Origin: Cheilinus undulatus
Lineage: Eukaryota > Chordata > Actinopteri > Labriformes > Labridae
NCBI RefSeq assembly: GCF_018320785.1
Contig: NC_054873.1
Span: forward strand, 25,200,196-25,264,195
DNA length: 64,000 nucleotides
Direction: 5' to 3'
A model generated the notes under the pieces. It was given only the letters and a program-made list of their open reading frames with translations, was not told the DNA's origin and searched no databases. Both the position numbers and the translations under genes were made by a program. Below are positions 48,390-60,100 of the stretch, one piece after another (within the stretch, counting starts at the first letter, position 1; every line of letters starts with the position of its first letter).

Positions 48390-48905
48390 ACTTTACCGCC
48401 AATTTTTGCCACTATTTTTTGCTACTTTAAATCCTTTATTTGTATGTTTTGTCACATCTTCCCCATTTTTGCCACTTTATACACATTTTGCCTCAGTTAG
48501 CCCCCTCTTATCACTTTTTACTGCCCATTTTTGCCATTTTAAACAAATTTTTGCCTCTAAACCCCTATTTGCCACTTTAAAAAATCTCATTTCACCAACT
48601 TGTACACTTCTTTTGCCCCTTCTTTTGCCCATTTTTCTGCACTGTTAACCTCCTTCAACACTGTTTGCACTATAATGTTTGCAACTTTATACCAATTTTT
48701 GCCTCATTACAACTCTTTTTCATCACTTTTTTCTGCTAATTGTTGCCGCTTTGAAGTAATTTTTGCCACTATCAACCCATTTTTCTACTTCTTAAATTCA
48801 ATTTCACCACCTTTCTGCCCACTTTTACAGTTGTAGGCCAATTAGCCACTTTTTTCTGCATTTTTACCACTTTTAACCCCTTTTCACTACTTTGTAAACC
48901 CCTGT
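48390..48905. repeat. Degenerate tandem repeat rich in tttttgccactt
   Basis: Variants of tttttgccactt and atttttgcc recur about every 25-45 bases over some 500 bases, with no fixed period. All plus-strand frames here are compositional artefacts. Confidence 0.7.
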
Positions 48906-49884
48906 GTTTCTCTTTGCTTGAAGACTTGAACAGATGCAGTACCATGAGATATTGGAAGGAGAGCAGCTCTTTCAGCCATGGCAACATTTCGTGTGGGCCA
49001 CTGACATCTTTTTGTGGTTTTTGTCAGCAACCAAAATGCAAGGAGAATGTTGATGGATCAGCAATAAATACATTATATAAGCTAGATGAGATGCTTGACA
49101 GTGTGGCCTCTTTAAAGGGGGACCAGCAGGAGTTCCAGTACAGAAGAAAAGCTGTACAGCTATAGAAATAGGACCACTTTCACCATGACATTTCACAATT
49201 AGAAGAAAAACTGAGCCAAAAGACAACATTGAGGTAAATGTGTGCTGTTTAATGTACATTGTTAGTGTTATTCATCAATTTTTCATCAGCAGATTGCTTT
49301 ATATTGACACTATTTTGGCATGCTACCTATGAGTTCCTTCACTTGAAGCACACTGATAAAGTTGTTGCTCTCTCAGAAACTTCTTAGTTTCCTCCACCAT
49401 CAGTTCGGTCATTGCTTCAGTGGTCAGCTCAGCTCAAACATTATCAACACAGATATAAATATCATTAATGCACAACTATCTTCACTTTCTAAAGGAAGCT
49501 AAGAAGTTCTGTTGAGTGAGGAAAAGTGACAGAAAATAAAGAAAAACTTTCAGTCAGATGCTCCTAATACCTTATCATCTCCCTCTTTCATTTTTCCTTG
49601 TTCATGTCAGTGCAAGGACAGAGAGGAAAAAATGTAAGACTTTAATTCTTGATGTTTGACAACAATTTTGTTTTAAAATAGCTAAATTTCCATTTAAAGT
49701 TGGGGTTTAAGCTTTACTACAGTAGTAATACACATGAGATGTTAACAGTAAAAATCATGATCTAGCAAGTCTTTGTAAAGTGTCAGCTACATTGGCTTTT
49801 CCGCTAACATTTAACAGTCACAGATTAATTCAGGTCTTCTGCAATGTCTGATGTCTTTGACTATGTTTATTTTAATCAAATGCT

Positions 49885-50110
49885 GAGATTGAAGTTGTGT
49901 AGTGGGGTTTCTTTCCAGAGTCCTTGAAATCTTTCTCTTCCTATCTCTGCCAGACTTTTTCTGTGTGGTTCTCTGAATTTCTTGATGGTACTTCTGACTC
50001 CAGCTCCTGACACTTGGAAACGCTGTGATAACTCATTCTCCTGCTTTGAGGGCATCAACAATTCTTTTTCTCAAGTCTAAATAGATTTCTTTGGTTTTTT
50101 GCCATGGCAG
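49885..50110 (-). mobile_element. Remnant of a Tc1-like transposase N-terminus
   Basis: The minus strand reads KTKEIYLDLRKRIVDALKAG, then in a neighbouring frame ELSQRFQVSGAGVRSTIKKF. This is the paired helix-turn-helix start of Tc1-family transposases. It is truncated and frameshifted. Confidence 0.6.
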
Positions 50111-50367
50111 CTCAAGTGACAGCTCAAACCCTCACTGATGTTTTTTATACTGCTTCAAAATTAGAATACTGAATGAATACTAATGCATAACACAGTAAAA
50201 CTACAACATACCAAATCCACTGCAACATTTAGTGGAGCATGAAATGAAGTAACTGAATTTAGCACATATTTGTTCTGTCACTTAGATTTGATGTTCAAAC
50301 TGATCATGTGTTTTGTGTTTTAAAAAGAAAGATATCACTTTAAAACTCAGTATCTTCAAAGAAAATG

Positions 50368-50373
50368 TTTATT
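50368..50373 (-). terminator. vwf: Candidate vwf polyadenylation signal
   Basis: AATAAA on the minus strand lies about 210 bases past the vwf stop codon. A second AATAAA lies at 50460-50465, about 120 bases past the stop. I cannot tell which is used. Confidence 0.4.
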
Positions 50374-50529
50374 TTAATGAAATTCATGCACTTCAGGATG
50401 AATATAAACTCTACAGCAAAAGACAACAGAAAAAGGTTAACTTACAGAACTTGGTTGTTTTTATTGTTATGCGTGCCATTATTCTATATGAGCACATGTC
50501 ACTTGTATACGCACATACCATCATTCATA

Positions 50530-50530
<1 letters not shown>

Positions 50531-50566
<36 letters not shown>
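50531..50566. repeat. (CT)n microsatellite just past the vwf stop
   Basis: About 18 CT units. On the vwf sense strand this is a GA run in the 3' UTR starting roughly 16 bases after the stop codon. Confidence 0.95.
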
Positions 50567-50568
<2 letters not shown>

Positions 50569-50581
50569 AGTCTCGCTCTCT

Positions 50582-51156
50582 TTAGGTGCAATGTTTGGAT
50601 AAACAGTCACATGCTGTGACAGACAGGACAGTGTGGTGACTTCGGGTACCGTTGGCACACAGAACGGGAACGCTGAGAGGCTCCGTCTCCACGGCAGCAC
50701 AACACACACACTCCTGCTCCACAGCAGATCTCTCCAGGGAGTACATGGACTTACTGCGACATTTGCCCTGACAGACAGACAGATGGACGACACCACAGGG
50801 GACACACAAGGGTGTAAAAGTGAGTGACAAGGTTGTGATTTCATTGAAGTTTGTGGGCTAATCCTAGGTGGAATAAAGTATTAATCATCCTTAGATATGT
50901 GTTTGTGTGTGGGTGTGTATTTATAGTCCTACCTCACAGTACTGCAGTTCTATTTGATGCTCTGATTGGCAGTCATCCACCTTGACGGTTTTAAGCATTC
51001 CCATGGTCCTTCGACATTCTGGCTCCGTACCTTCACACATGCACGCTCTTATTTAATTCAGAGTCTTCATTTTTGAAATATTTCACATATCTTATAAAGG
51101 GCAGGGCTTTACTTACACATCTCACAGCAGGTTGTTCCAATCTGGCCGACTTTCCC
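50582..51156 (-). other. vwf: vwf CTCK (C-terminal cystine knot) exons
   Basis: The last three exons encode GTTCCEM, then [20 protein letters not shown] and the Cys-rich end ([13 protein letters not shown], ending [11 protein letters not shown]). This is the cystine knot that dimerises VWF through its C-termini in the ER. The cysteine pattern, including the CxCC and final CxC...C, is kept. Confidence 0.9.
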
Positions 51157-54100
51157 CTAAAAATGGGACAGAGAGATTAAAAAATGGGTCGATACAGAGA
51201 TAAAGGTGTGTGAATACTTTTAGACAGATTAAGTAGCAGGCATACCCCTTGATCCAGGCAAGCTTGGCGGTTAAATGGAGGGCAGGCGGTTGATTTGGTC
51301 AGCATTACCAGAGCTCCTTTACTGTTTATACTACAGTGGTATTGGTTGCAACCATCCTCGGCAGTGGTGTTCACCTTACAAAAGATAGGCATACAAATAA
51401 AAAGGATAATATGTAAACCTGCAGCTTACAATTTTTCTATAAAAAAATTAAAAAAAACATATTTTTCAATAAATCCTTTGTTAAGTAATGTCCCTTTTGA
51501 GTAGTAGTTTAATTGAGTATAAAAATAACAATGTAGTATGATGTAGTAAAATATAGCATAAGCAATAGTACAGTATAGTATAGTATAGTAAATTATAGTA
51601 TAGTACAGTATAGTATAGTAAAGTATAGTATAGTATCGTATAGTATAGTATAGTATAGTGTAGTGTAGTGTACTGTAGTGTAGTGCAGTGTTAGGATAAG
51701 TATTAGGAGAATGAACAGGCATTAGCATGGACGACTCAGCAAGGACTGGGGTCCTTTACTCCTGCTCACATTTCTCTTAGCTAGTTATTCCACAAGGAAT
51801 GAATATTGTATGCATCCATGAGAAGATGTGAGTTTGTTATTCAGTTCATTATACATATTTTGGTTAATAAGATGCTTTGTAGACATGTTATATGACCCTA
51901 ACCCTGTTATAAGTCGGAGTACCCTGAGAGAACCCATGCAGGGACGAGGAGAACATGCAAACTCCACACAGAAAGGCACTGACCGGGAAGCAAACCAGGG
52001 ACCTTCTTGCTGTGAGGCAACAGCACTAACCCCTGCACCACTGTGCAGCTTCATGTACCATATACAAGTATATTCAGCTAGCTTTAGCTATGTGTAAGTA
52101 AACTTACAACAAAAAGTAATGACATTTATGTTTGGTAGATTATTTCTTTGTTGTAACAATGATCCTTGGAAATAAATATATGCTGTTGGTGAGCCTGTTT
52201 ATTTCCCTTTTACATGGTGCTACATTTGCAATGAACATGCATTTGTGGGATGAGCAGCAGAGCTGAGTATGTGGGTTGCACCCATGAAAAATTTTGTCAG
52301 ATCTTCTCTATAAGTGTCAAACAGCTTATTCTGCAATTGACTCTTGTTTGGTTGACTGTATGAATCTAGTCTGAAGAAATAAGATACTGGAAATTTAACA
52401 ATGTATTCATTTAACAAACAGGAGCCTCAGTAGCGTGTGGAAGAACCATAAACAACCCTAACAGCCTGACACCTCATCCTCATGCTGGTCACCAGCCTGG
52501 TCAGATACTGCTGTGGGATGGCATCCCATTCTTCAACCAGCATTTGTTGGTAGTCAGCCAATAGGTTGTGTTGGTCACTCTGGCACGAACAGCATGCCCA
52601 AGCTGATCCCACAAGTGTGCAGTGGGGTTAAGGTCAGGACTGCTGGCAGGCCATTCCATCCTCTCCATTCCCAAATTCTGGAGGTAGTCTCTGATTAACC
52701 CCGCTCTGCACTGGCAGAGAAGATTTGACAAATTTTTCATGGGCACAACCCACATACTCAGCTCTGCTGCTCATCCCACAAATGCATGTTCCTTACAAAT
52801 GTGAAACCATTTAAAAGGGAAATAAACAGGCTTTCCAAGGGAGTAAGATTTACTGCCAAGATGTATTGTTAAAACAACAAAATAATCCACCAAACACACA
52901 TTTCCATACTTTTTGTGTGAAGTTTATTTGCATTGTAAAAAAGACGATAGCATTTTTTCACGTAGATGGGACAGGACCTTATATCCTGAACTGTAAAGAA
53001 GATGTAGTGCTCAGTCAGAGCCTTAACATATGACTGGAAGTTCCACTCATAATCATATCCACAGTTGAGCCCCTAGATGGATAATGTGATAGTGTGCAAC
53101 AGTATTACTTAATTCTGTCTCCTGAAAACTACCTACCTCCACACTGAACACATCTCCATTTGTCTTTTGCATGATGCAGGCTGTTGCAATACACCGACCA
53201 CAGCAAGTTCCCTCCTCTTCCTGCAGGGTGTATCCCTAAAACATTATATTGGGTTAGATTACACAAGTTTATATAACAAGATAACTGACATACAGCTCCT
53301 TAATAAAGCACAGACATGAAATCAAGTGGATCCTTTGATGAAAATGATAGAGGTTTACATTTCTTGGTTAATCATGCTGAAGGTGACAAATGATAATGGG
53401 GACAGAACACACGTTACCATTGGGCATACAGGACAGGTCATTCTCCTGCAGGACAGTTTGTATTTCCTCACAGCACCATCTTCCACATTACAGTCACAGT
53501 GTGTACACAGATCCACCATCAAATTCTCCCCTGCCTGAAGAAACACACAACATCAAGATGTAGCAGCAAAAACCCCCATCTAATAGTCTCATTTGAAAGA
53601 GGGGCACTTGCTCTGCTGACTGACTTACTCCTATCACAGTGTGGTTGAAAACACAGGCATCCATTGGAGCTGCAAAGAGGAAAACACAAGTTATTCTAGT
53701 GCCACTATGCGAATACTATAAGTCCCTTGGCTTTCAGAGGTCAGGATGAATGTATGTGGACATAGGTGGATGATGTGAGAGAGCCATCTGCTGGGCAAAC
53801 ACTGTAACTGCAATTTGGTTTATGAGGAATGGTGTCACGGATAGAAAAAAAAAGAATTTTAGAAAGAAAATTAAAATACCTTCTCCAAACTGATAAAGCT
53901 ACAAAGCTAAATGCTCTTTGTGTATTTGTGTGTTTACCACAGTGGCAGCGGGGGCAACAATCCAGGTTGTCGCAGCGCAACTCTGTTCCTAGAGGGCAGG
54001 ATGGGGTGTCCATGACAGGACAGCTGACATTATTTTCAGAGATGAATACCTGATCTTTCACTTTCAAGCACTGATGTAGCACACATTTATCATCAGGAGA

Positions 54101-57100
54101 CCGCCAAACCTCTCCCACCTGAACACAGACACAGAGAAGGGTGGAGGAGAAGAGAAACAATTTCACCAATATCATTCATTGTTATAAAGCACTTTAATAA
54201 CCAGAAAACTGGAATCATAATTAAGATTTAATAACCCACATCATTTAGATGTGTGATTTATTTACACACATACTTGTCTAAGTTTTTCCCCAATCAGTGT
54301 GTCTCCCCGCATCTCTCCTTCTGACTCCACACACTGGGTGGGTGTGCACTTCCCGCAGCATTCATCCTTTATCATAGTGTATGTAGAGCCCTGAATATGG
54401 AAAACAAAAATTAATGCTTATATAAACAAATTAAATCTGTGTGTTTGGATGGTATATGTGTTTGTCTCACCCGAGGGCAGGTTCGATCACAAACAGGTGG
54501 AGTACACTGGGCAATGTGCAGAGATGTGTCTTTGTCCTTGAGCTGTGTGCAACTGCACTTCTCACACCCTGCATCCCAGTTACTTCCCACTGGGTGAACC
54601 ACGCCTCCAACCACGCAAACCTGGAGAGTCAGACATTATAATGAAGGTGTATGTTTAAGGCAGGTACGGGACAGAAGAAGGAGTAGAAGGCGGAATACAT
54701 AGAGTTCATTTAAAGTATCTAAAGTAAGTTATGTTCTTTACTATTTTATTATTTTGTTTTATATCTTTAAAAATGTGTCTAATTGACAAAGTTCAGTTCT
54801 TAAGATGTATCCTAGATCCTTTATAACAGAGGTTTCATGTCTGCATATAGATCAGGCTGCCCTCACAAACTGAGTGACCGTGCAAGAAAGTGACTAATGA
54901 GAGAGACTACCAAGACACCTATAACTACTGTGAAGGAGTTACAAGCTTCAGCAGCTGAGACAGGAAAGACTCTTCGTACAACAACTGTTGCCTAGTTTCT
55001 TCACCAGTCAAAGCTCTATGGGAGAGTGGCAAAGAGAAAGCCACCACTGAAGAAAACTCAAATTTCCATGAGAGTGTGCTAAAAAAGCATGTGGGAGACT
55101 CCATGGTCATGTGTAAAAAAAGTTCTTGAGACCAAAATGGTCCTTTTTGGCCATCAAAAAAGAAAGACACAGACACCAAACACTGCACATCACCACAAAC
55201 ACACCATCCCCACTGTGGAGCATGGTGGTGGCGGCATCATGCTGTGGGGGATGCTTCTTGGCAGCCAGCCCTGGAAGGCTTGTAAAGGTAGCGGACAAGA
55301 TGAATGCAGAAAAATATAGAAAAATCCTAAGGACAGTCTTATTCAGTCTGCAAGAAAACTACAGCTTGGCAAAAGATTCATTTTACAGCAAGACAATGAC
55401 CCGGAGCGTACGCTCTGCAGCAAATGTTACTATTCACACAGACCAAGTGCTGTGATTGAAGCCCAAGGTGCATCCCCTAAATGCTGACTTGAAGGGGGTT
55501 AATATTTATGCAGTCACTTATTTAACATTACATGTTTTTATCTAATTAATATTACTCGGTAGCAATTTTTTTCCACTTCGGAATTAAAGAGGTTATTTTG
55601 TCATTTATTTTTGTCAAAAAGCCAAATTATATTAACCATGATTGATTTATACAATCAATTAAAGGGTAAAACATCGAAGGGGTTGAACACTTTTTATAGG
55701 CACTGTACATAAAAATGCGCAGTGAAACAGAATATGATATACTTATGACCGTCTTTAGCCAGTATCCATTATCTAAAACAACTGATGAAGCAAAACAACA
55801 CACATGGAAACTGCCTCATTAAAAGATGCATCCAAAAAGTCACGCTCACCTCATCTGGCAAGCAGGTGGTTTCTGTGCAGCCGCAGTCATTTGTAGTTGA
55901 GGATGTGATGAACCCAGCCGGGCAGGTGCGAGTCAGGTTTTTGCAGTTACATACACATTCAAATCCATCACAGCATTTTGTCTTTTTCACTGACGCAAGA
56001 CGGTGGGCTGGGCAAGCGGGGGGAGCTTGATGAGCACATTCTTCCTTTTTGCAGACTGGAAAGAGGAAAGAAGTTAAAGTGTGTGGCTAGAGCTCACATG
56101 GCTGTCAGCTCAGTTTCATACCTGTGTATGTGAGATTCTTTGGGTGTTATGTAACATCACTGAGAATGAGTAGAAGTCATACCACATTCGTGTACAGGCT
56201 GACATTCCCCTGGGTTTTTCAGGACCAAAGTCTGACCATCCTCACAGCGGGGCACTTCAGGCAGGTCACAGTTCACCAGATCACACACTGAGGAACCACA
56301 GATAGAGACAGATAAGATATTCACACTGTGATGCAGGTATTTGATAAAAACAAGACGGCTTTTTTAAGGATATTTCATCCATTAACATGACTTTTTTTCT
56401 CTCCCATAATAGGCTTATACATCCTTTTTGTTGCCCAAGCTCCCCCTATAACGCTGTTCCTCCGACCACCTAGCTCCTGCAACATTGTTAAAGCTAATCC
56501 ATCTACATAGCCTTATGTCCTGTCAAATTATGGCACTTTCATTCTGAAATAGATGGTGTCCCAGGTGAGTGGTCTGTGAGATTGGACATAAAAGATCTCG
56601 GGTCTGCAGCCAGACTGAGTGGGAGAAAAGCTACATACTGTGTTTAGGCATCTAACTCATAGATGTTTATCTGAGTGATTTTCACAAACCTTCTGAAATC
56701 TCTCCTACGTGTTCCCTATTTTTCACATATAAAATCCTTTTATTGAAGAAGAACAGAATCCTTCATCTGCCATGATTTGTAAAAGCTTCCATCATTTTGA
56801 ATCCAGAAAAGCATATTTGCTTTTACCTACCACACTCATACTCTGGGCAGCATTTAGACTCTTTCTTCTCCTTCAGGACCTCACAGGGTCCACACACTGG
56901 AGCTACACACAAAGAGACATTTCATTGTTCATTAAAATGTGAAATCAAAATGCCTAATTCAACCATGTGAATCAACATGATCAGAGGAGGTGCTTGCCTT
57001 TGACATCATTGCATGGCCGGGCAGTGCAGTTAATGTGTTGTTGATCTAAGCACATGCAGATCAAACATTGGTTCTCATCTGGTACCCAGCTCTGCATGAA

Positions 57101-60100
57101 CTGTGCAAACAAAAAAAAACATAAACATTAATTGTAGTATTTGGAGGGCAAAAGCACTTTTATAGCTGTCCCATCCAAGAATTTGGTTAAATGTTGGTAT
57201 TCCTTGTTACATTTGGTCGTTTTTCTTTTCCTTTAATGAGTCTCACCGTATACTTGTGCCCATGATGGTCCACACACTCTCTGCATGCTTCTGGTGAAAC
57301 ACACTGCCCGTGATGCAAAACCAACCCTTCTGAACAGAAACAGCCCTCAGTAGGTGTGTCCATACAAGATGAGCCGTTACCCCTGGCAACCAACCAGTCG
57401 CCTGGCAACGCCTGTATGCTACCACAGTCATCCACACATCCTGTCCGACATGCTTCATACTCCATGGAGTCGGGGCAACGAAGAGCTGCAAGGACCAAAG
57501 TTTAGGCTCTGGACTGGTGTTTGAAATAAAGCATAAAAAAGCATATAGAGATAAACACATAAAAAAACTGACTTACGGCAGAGGTGGGGGCTCCTCCAGT
57601 CCACACACACACCACTCTGTCTACAGAGGCGAGCGTAGGCAGAAATTAGCTCGCACACATCTGAGTCCTCACATGCCTGCTCTTCACACTTGGAAAGGAA
57701 CACCTGGACTGGGATGTGTGCATGGCACTGTTCAAACACCTCAGATCGTAGGGCCTGACATCCCATAGGGGCCCCAGACCCACACACAATCTTCCGCTTT
57801 GGCAGACATACACCGCCATCTGTAGCTACGGTCCACTCTGAGATAAAGGTCTGCTGGTCAGGGGTGGTGTTGCCATTACGTAAAGACAGGACATCAAATT
57901 TCTCCTCCTCACAGGCTCCTGGTGGAGGGAAGCAGAAAGAAAACAGAAATCAGAGACAAAAAAGGCACACATGTTGACCTTTTTTGGGTTTTTAAATGTG
58001 TGCATTTATGTTACCACAGAGGCCAGCAGTGTGGCTGTCAGTGGTCGAGCTCAGCAGTGTGATGGTAAACTCATTGCTCTGAGGTGTGAAAGTCAGAACG
58101 TAGCCTTGGTCTGATTTAAGCTGCAGCATCACTCCTCCGTAACGCACCAGCTCCAGGCCAGCGAACCGCCATGGCAGTGCAAGCTCTTCCCGATCAATCA
58201 CTGCCTACTCAAACACACATATCTCATAAGTTACTTCGTAAGAAACACAATGTGATTCATATTTGTGTCGGGGACAACAGCTCACCGTCATATCATCCTT
58301 CAGCAGCAGTTTATGTGGCCCATGGATCACCTCCATGGCTTTCATGCAGACCTGATTGTAATTCTGTGAGCCCTGACAGGGTCCACTGAGGAGCTTGACC
58401 TCCGATCCTTCATTGATGCCTCTGCTGACAGTAAGAAGAGTGTAGGAGCACAAACCCTCCCCATCAAGCCTGAGAGCTAGGCCGTCAAACCTCACCACAT
58501 GATTGGTGGAGCTACCCATACACATGCCTGTGAATACACACACAAACACACAGGCATTCAAGGGTTACATGATCTATTAACAGCTAGTATAAATAGCCAA
58601 CAATGTAAGCCTCATGGACGTTCCTCATTGTCTGGTCTACTTGATGTACATACACGGGCATTCCCAGTGGCAGCCACATTTCTCCTGCACTCTGACAGGT
58701 GGAATGTTGTTTCTGCAGGCTGGCGGCTCCAGTTTGTCACAGCTGACTTTGTGGTTCTGTACAGTCACAGCCCCGCTGGGGTGGCACAGGAGAGAATGGC
58801 AGCCGTCCTCCAGCAGCCATGACTCACCAGGCTGAACAAAATGAACAAAGACATAAACTATTTGTTTCAAGTCAAGTTTAATTCAAATAAAAGGTCAATG
58901 TACCGCTGTGAGATTTCCTTTGGCTCAACGCTGAAATGAGAAAAGCATTTTCAACACAGAGCTCAAACCTCTGAACAGTTTGTTGTTCACAACGGATTAG
59001 AATTTCTTATTCATTCAAGCAAAGTTTCATTGTTTTGTGTGCAGAAGAGTAAACACAATTCTATACAAATCTTCACATAAATTGCATGTATATCGCTCGT
59101 TGTTAAGAAAATGATTAGTTAATTCTTGAGAATCCTTGCAGCTTTTACCTTCATTGCTAGAGTATCACATGCAAGATTTTAAAGGCTGTCCAACAATTAA
59201 CAATTTTAACACAATTAATCTCAGATTACCTGTGGTTATTTGTGATTTATCTCCCTTTTTTGTCACGTTTTGTAATCTAGAACTGTTTTCTTATTTATTT
59301 AGTTATTTGTTTATCTGACAGGGGCCGCGCAAAACACTGGTGTTTGAAATAAAGCATTGTATTTTGGATTTCTGTACTGTCTTAAAGGGGGACATATTTT
59401 ACCCTTTTAAGACAAAGATGCATGTAAAGTTTGTAACTAAAAAACACTCCAGTATAGGATTTTAGTATGTCTAAAAACTCCTCTGTTTCAGCCCTGCTCA
59501 GAACCAGCTGTTTCTTGAAATGTTACCGAGCTGTCTGACTCCGCCCATCTCAGGAAGTGGATGTGGCTTAATAGATGTGGTTCCCCTGATCAGATCAAGA
59601 GAGAAGGGGGGAACTTTTTTCTAGGTAGAGAGGCCAACCGAACCCTGGGTCAGGCCTTTGCACACTGATTCCATTTTTTCGTACAAATTTTTCACATGAT
59701 AAATGAAAAAATCCAGCTCATGTTGGTCTAATCAAGTTTGCACTCTGATGCCGAAATTTTCGTCCGTCATTTTTTTTTACGGAACAGGCTCGATTTTATG
59801 TGAAATTTCCAAGTGGCAACCTCTGGTCCTGAAAAATGAAGCCAATGCGGAAGTGCAAAAAATTGCTATACCACAAGTGTCCACTTGAGGCTGGCTGCAG
59901 GAACACCGGAAGTCCCATCTGGACACATGTTGAACAGCCAGTTTTGACACTAGAAATAAACTGGTTTACAGCCTGGTTCAAAACACCAAATGTATCTCAT
60001 TAGCTAGGGTCTTATTGTGCTCCCACTCTACGGGGGGTGAATTTTAACTCTGTCACAACAGAGACAGTATTAAAAAGTTTTCCTCCATCTCTCCAACTTG

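Larger units (their letters stand above)
47651..50581. other. Intergenic region between ano2 and vwf
   Basis: It holds the upstream side of the ano2 promoter, a low-complexity repeat (48390-48905), a Tc1-like remnant (49885-50110) and the presumed vwf 3' UTR. I see no supported gene. Confidence 0.6.
51246..57100 (-). other. vwf: vwf C domains, with conserved RGD
   Basis: Fourteen exons encode the string of small Cys-rich VWC modules. Recognisable segments are CCPEYECV (56831-56902), [20 protein letters not shown] (55850-56055), [13 protein letters not shown] (54471-54620) and [10 protein letters not shown] (51246-51374). An Arg-Gly-Asp triplet occurs at 54301-54309 in [11 protein letters not shown], at the position of the integrin-binding RGD of mammalian C4. 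Confidence 0.85.

Noticed and set aside
48406-48836. Two overlapping plus-strand frames rich in Phe, Leu, Pro and Ser
   Set aside because: They are translations of the degenerate tttttgcc repeat.
51426-51728. Tyr/Thr/Ile repetitive minus-strand frame
   Set aside because: It is a translation of the TAGTA pentanucleotide repeat in a vwf intron.
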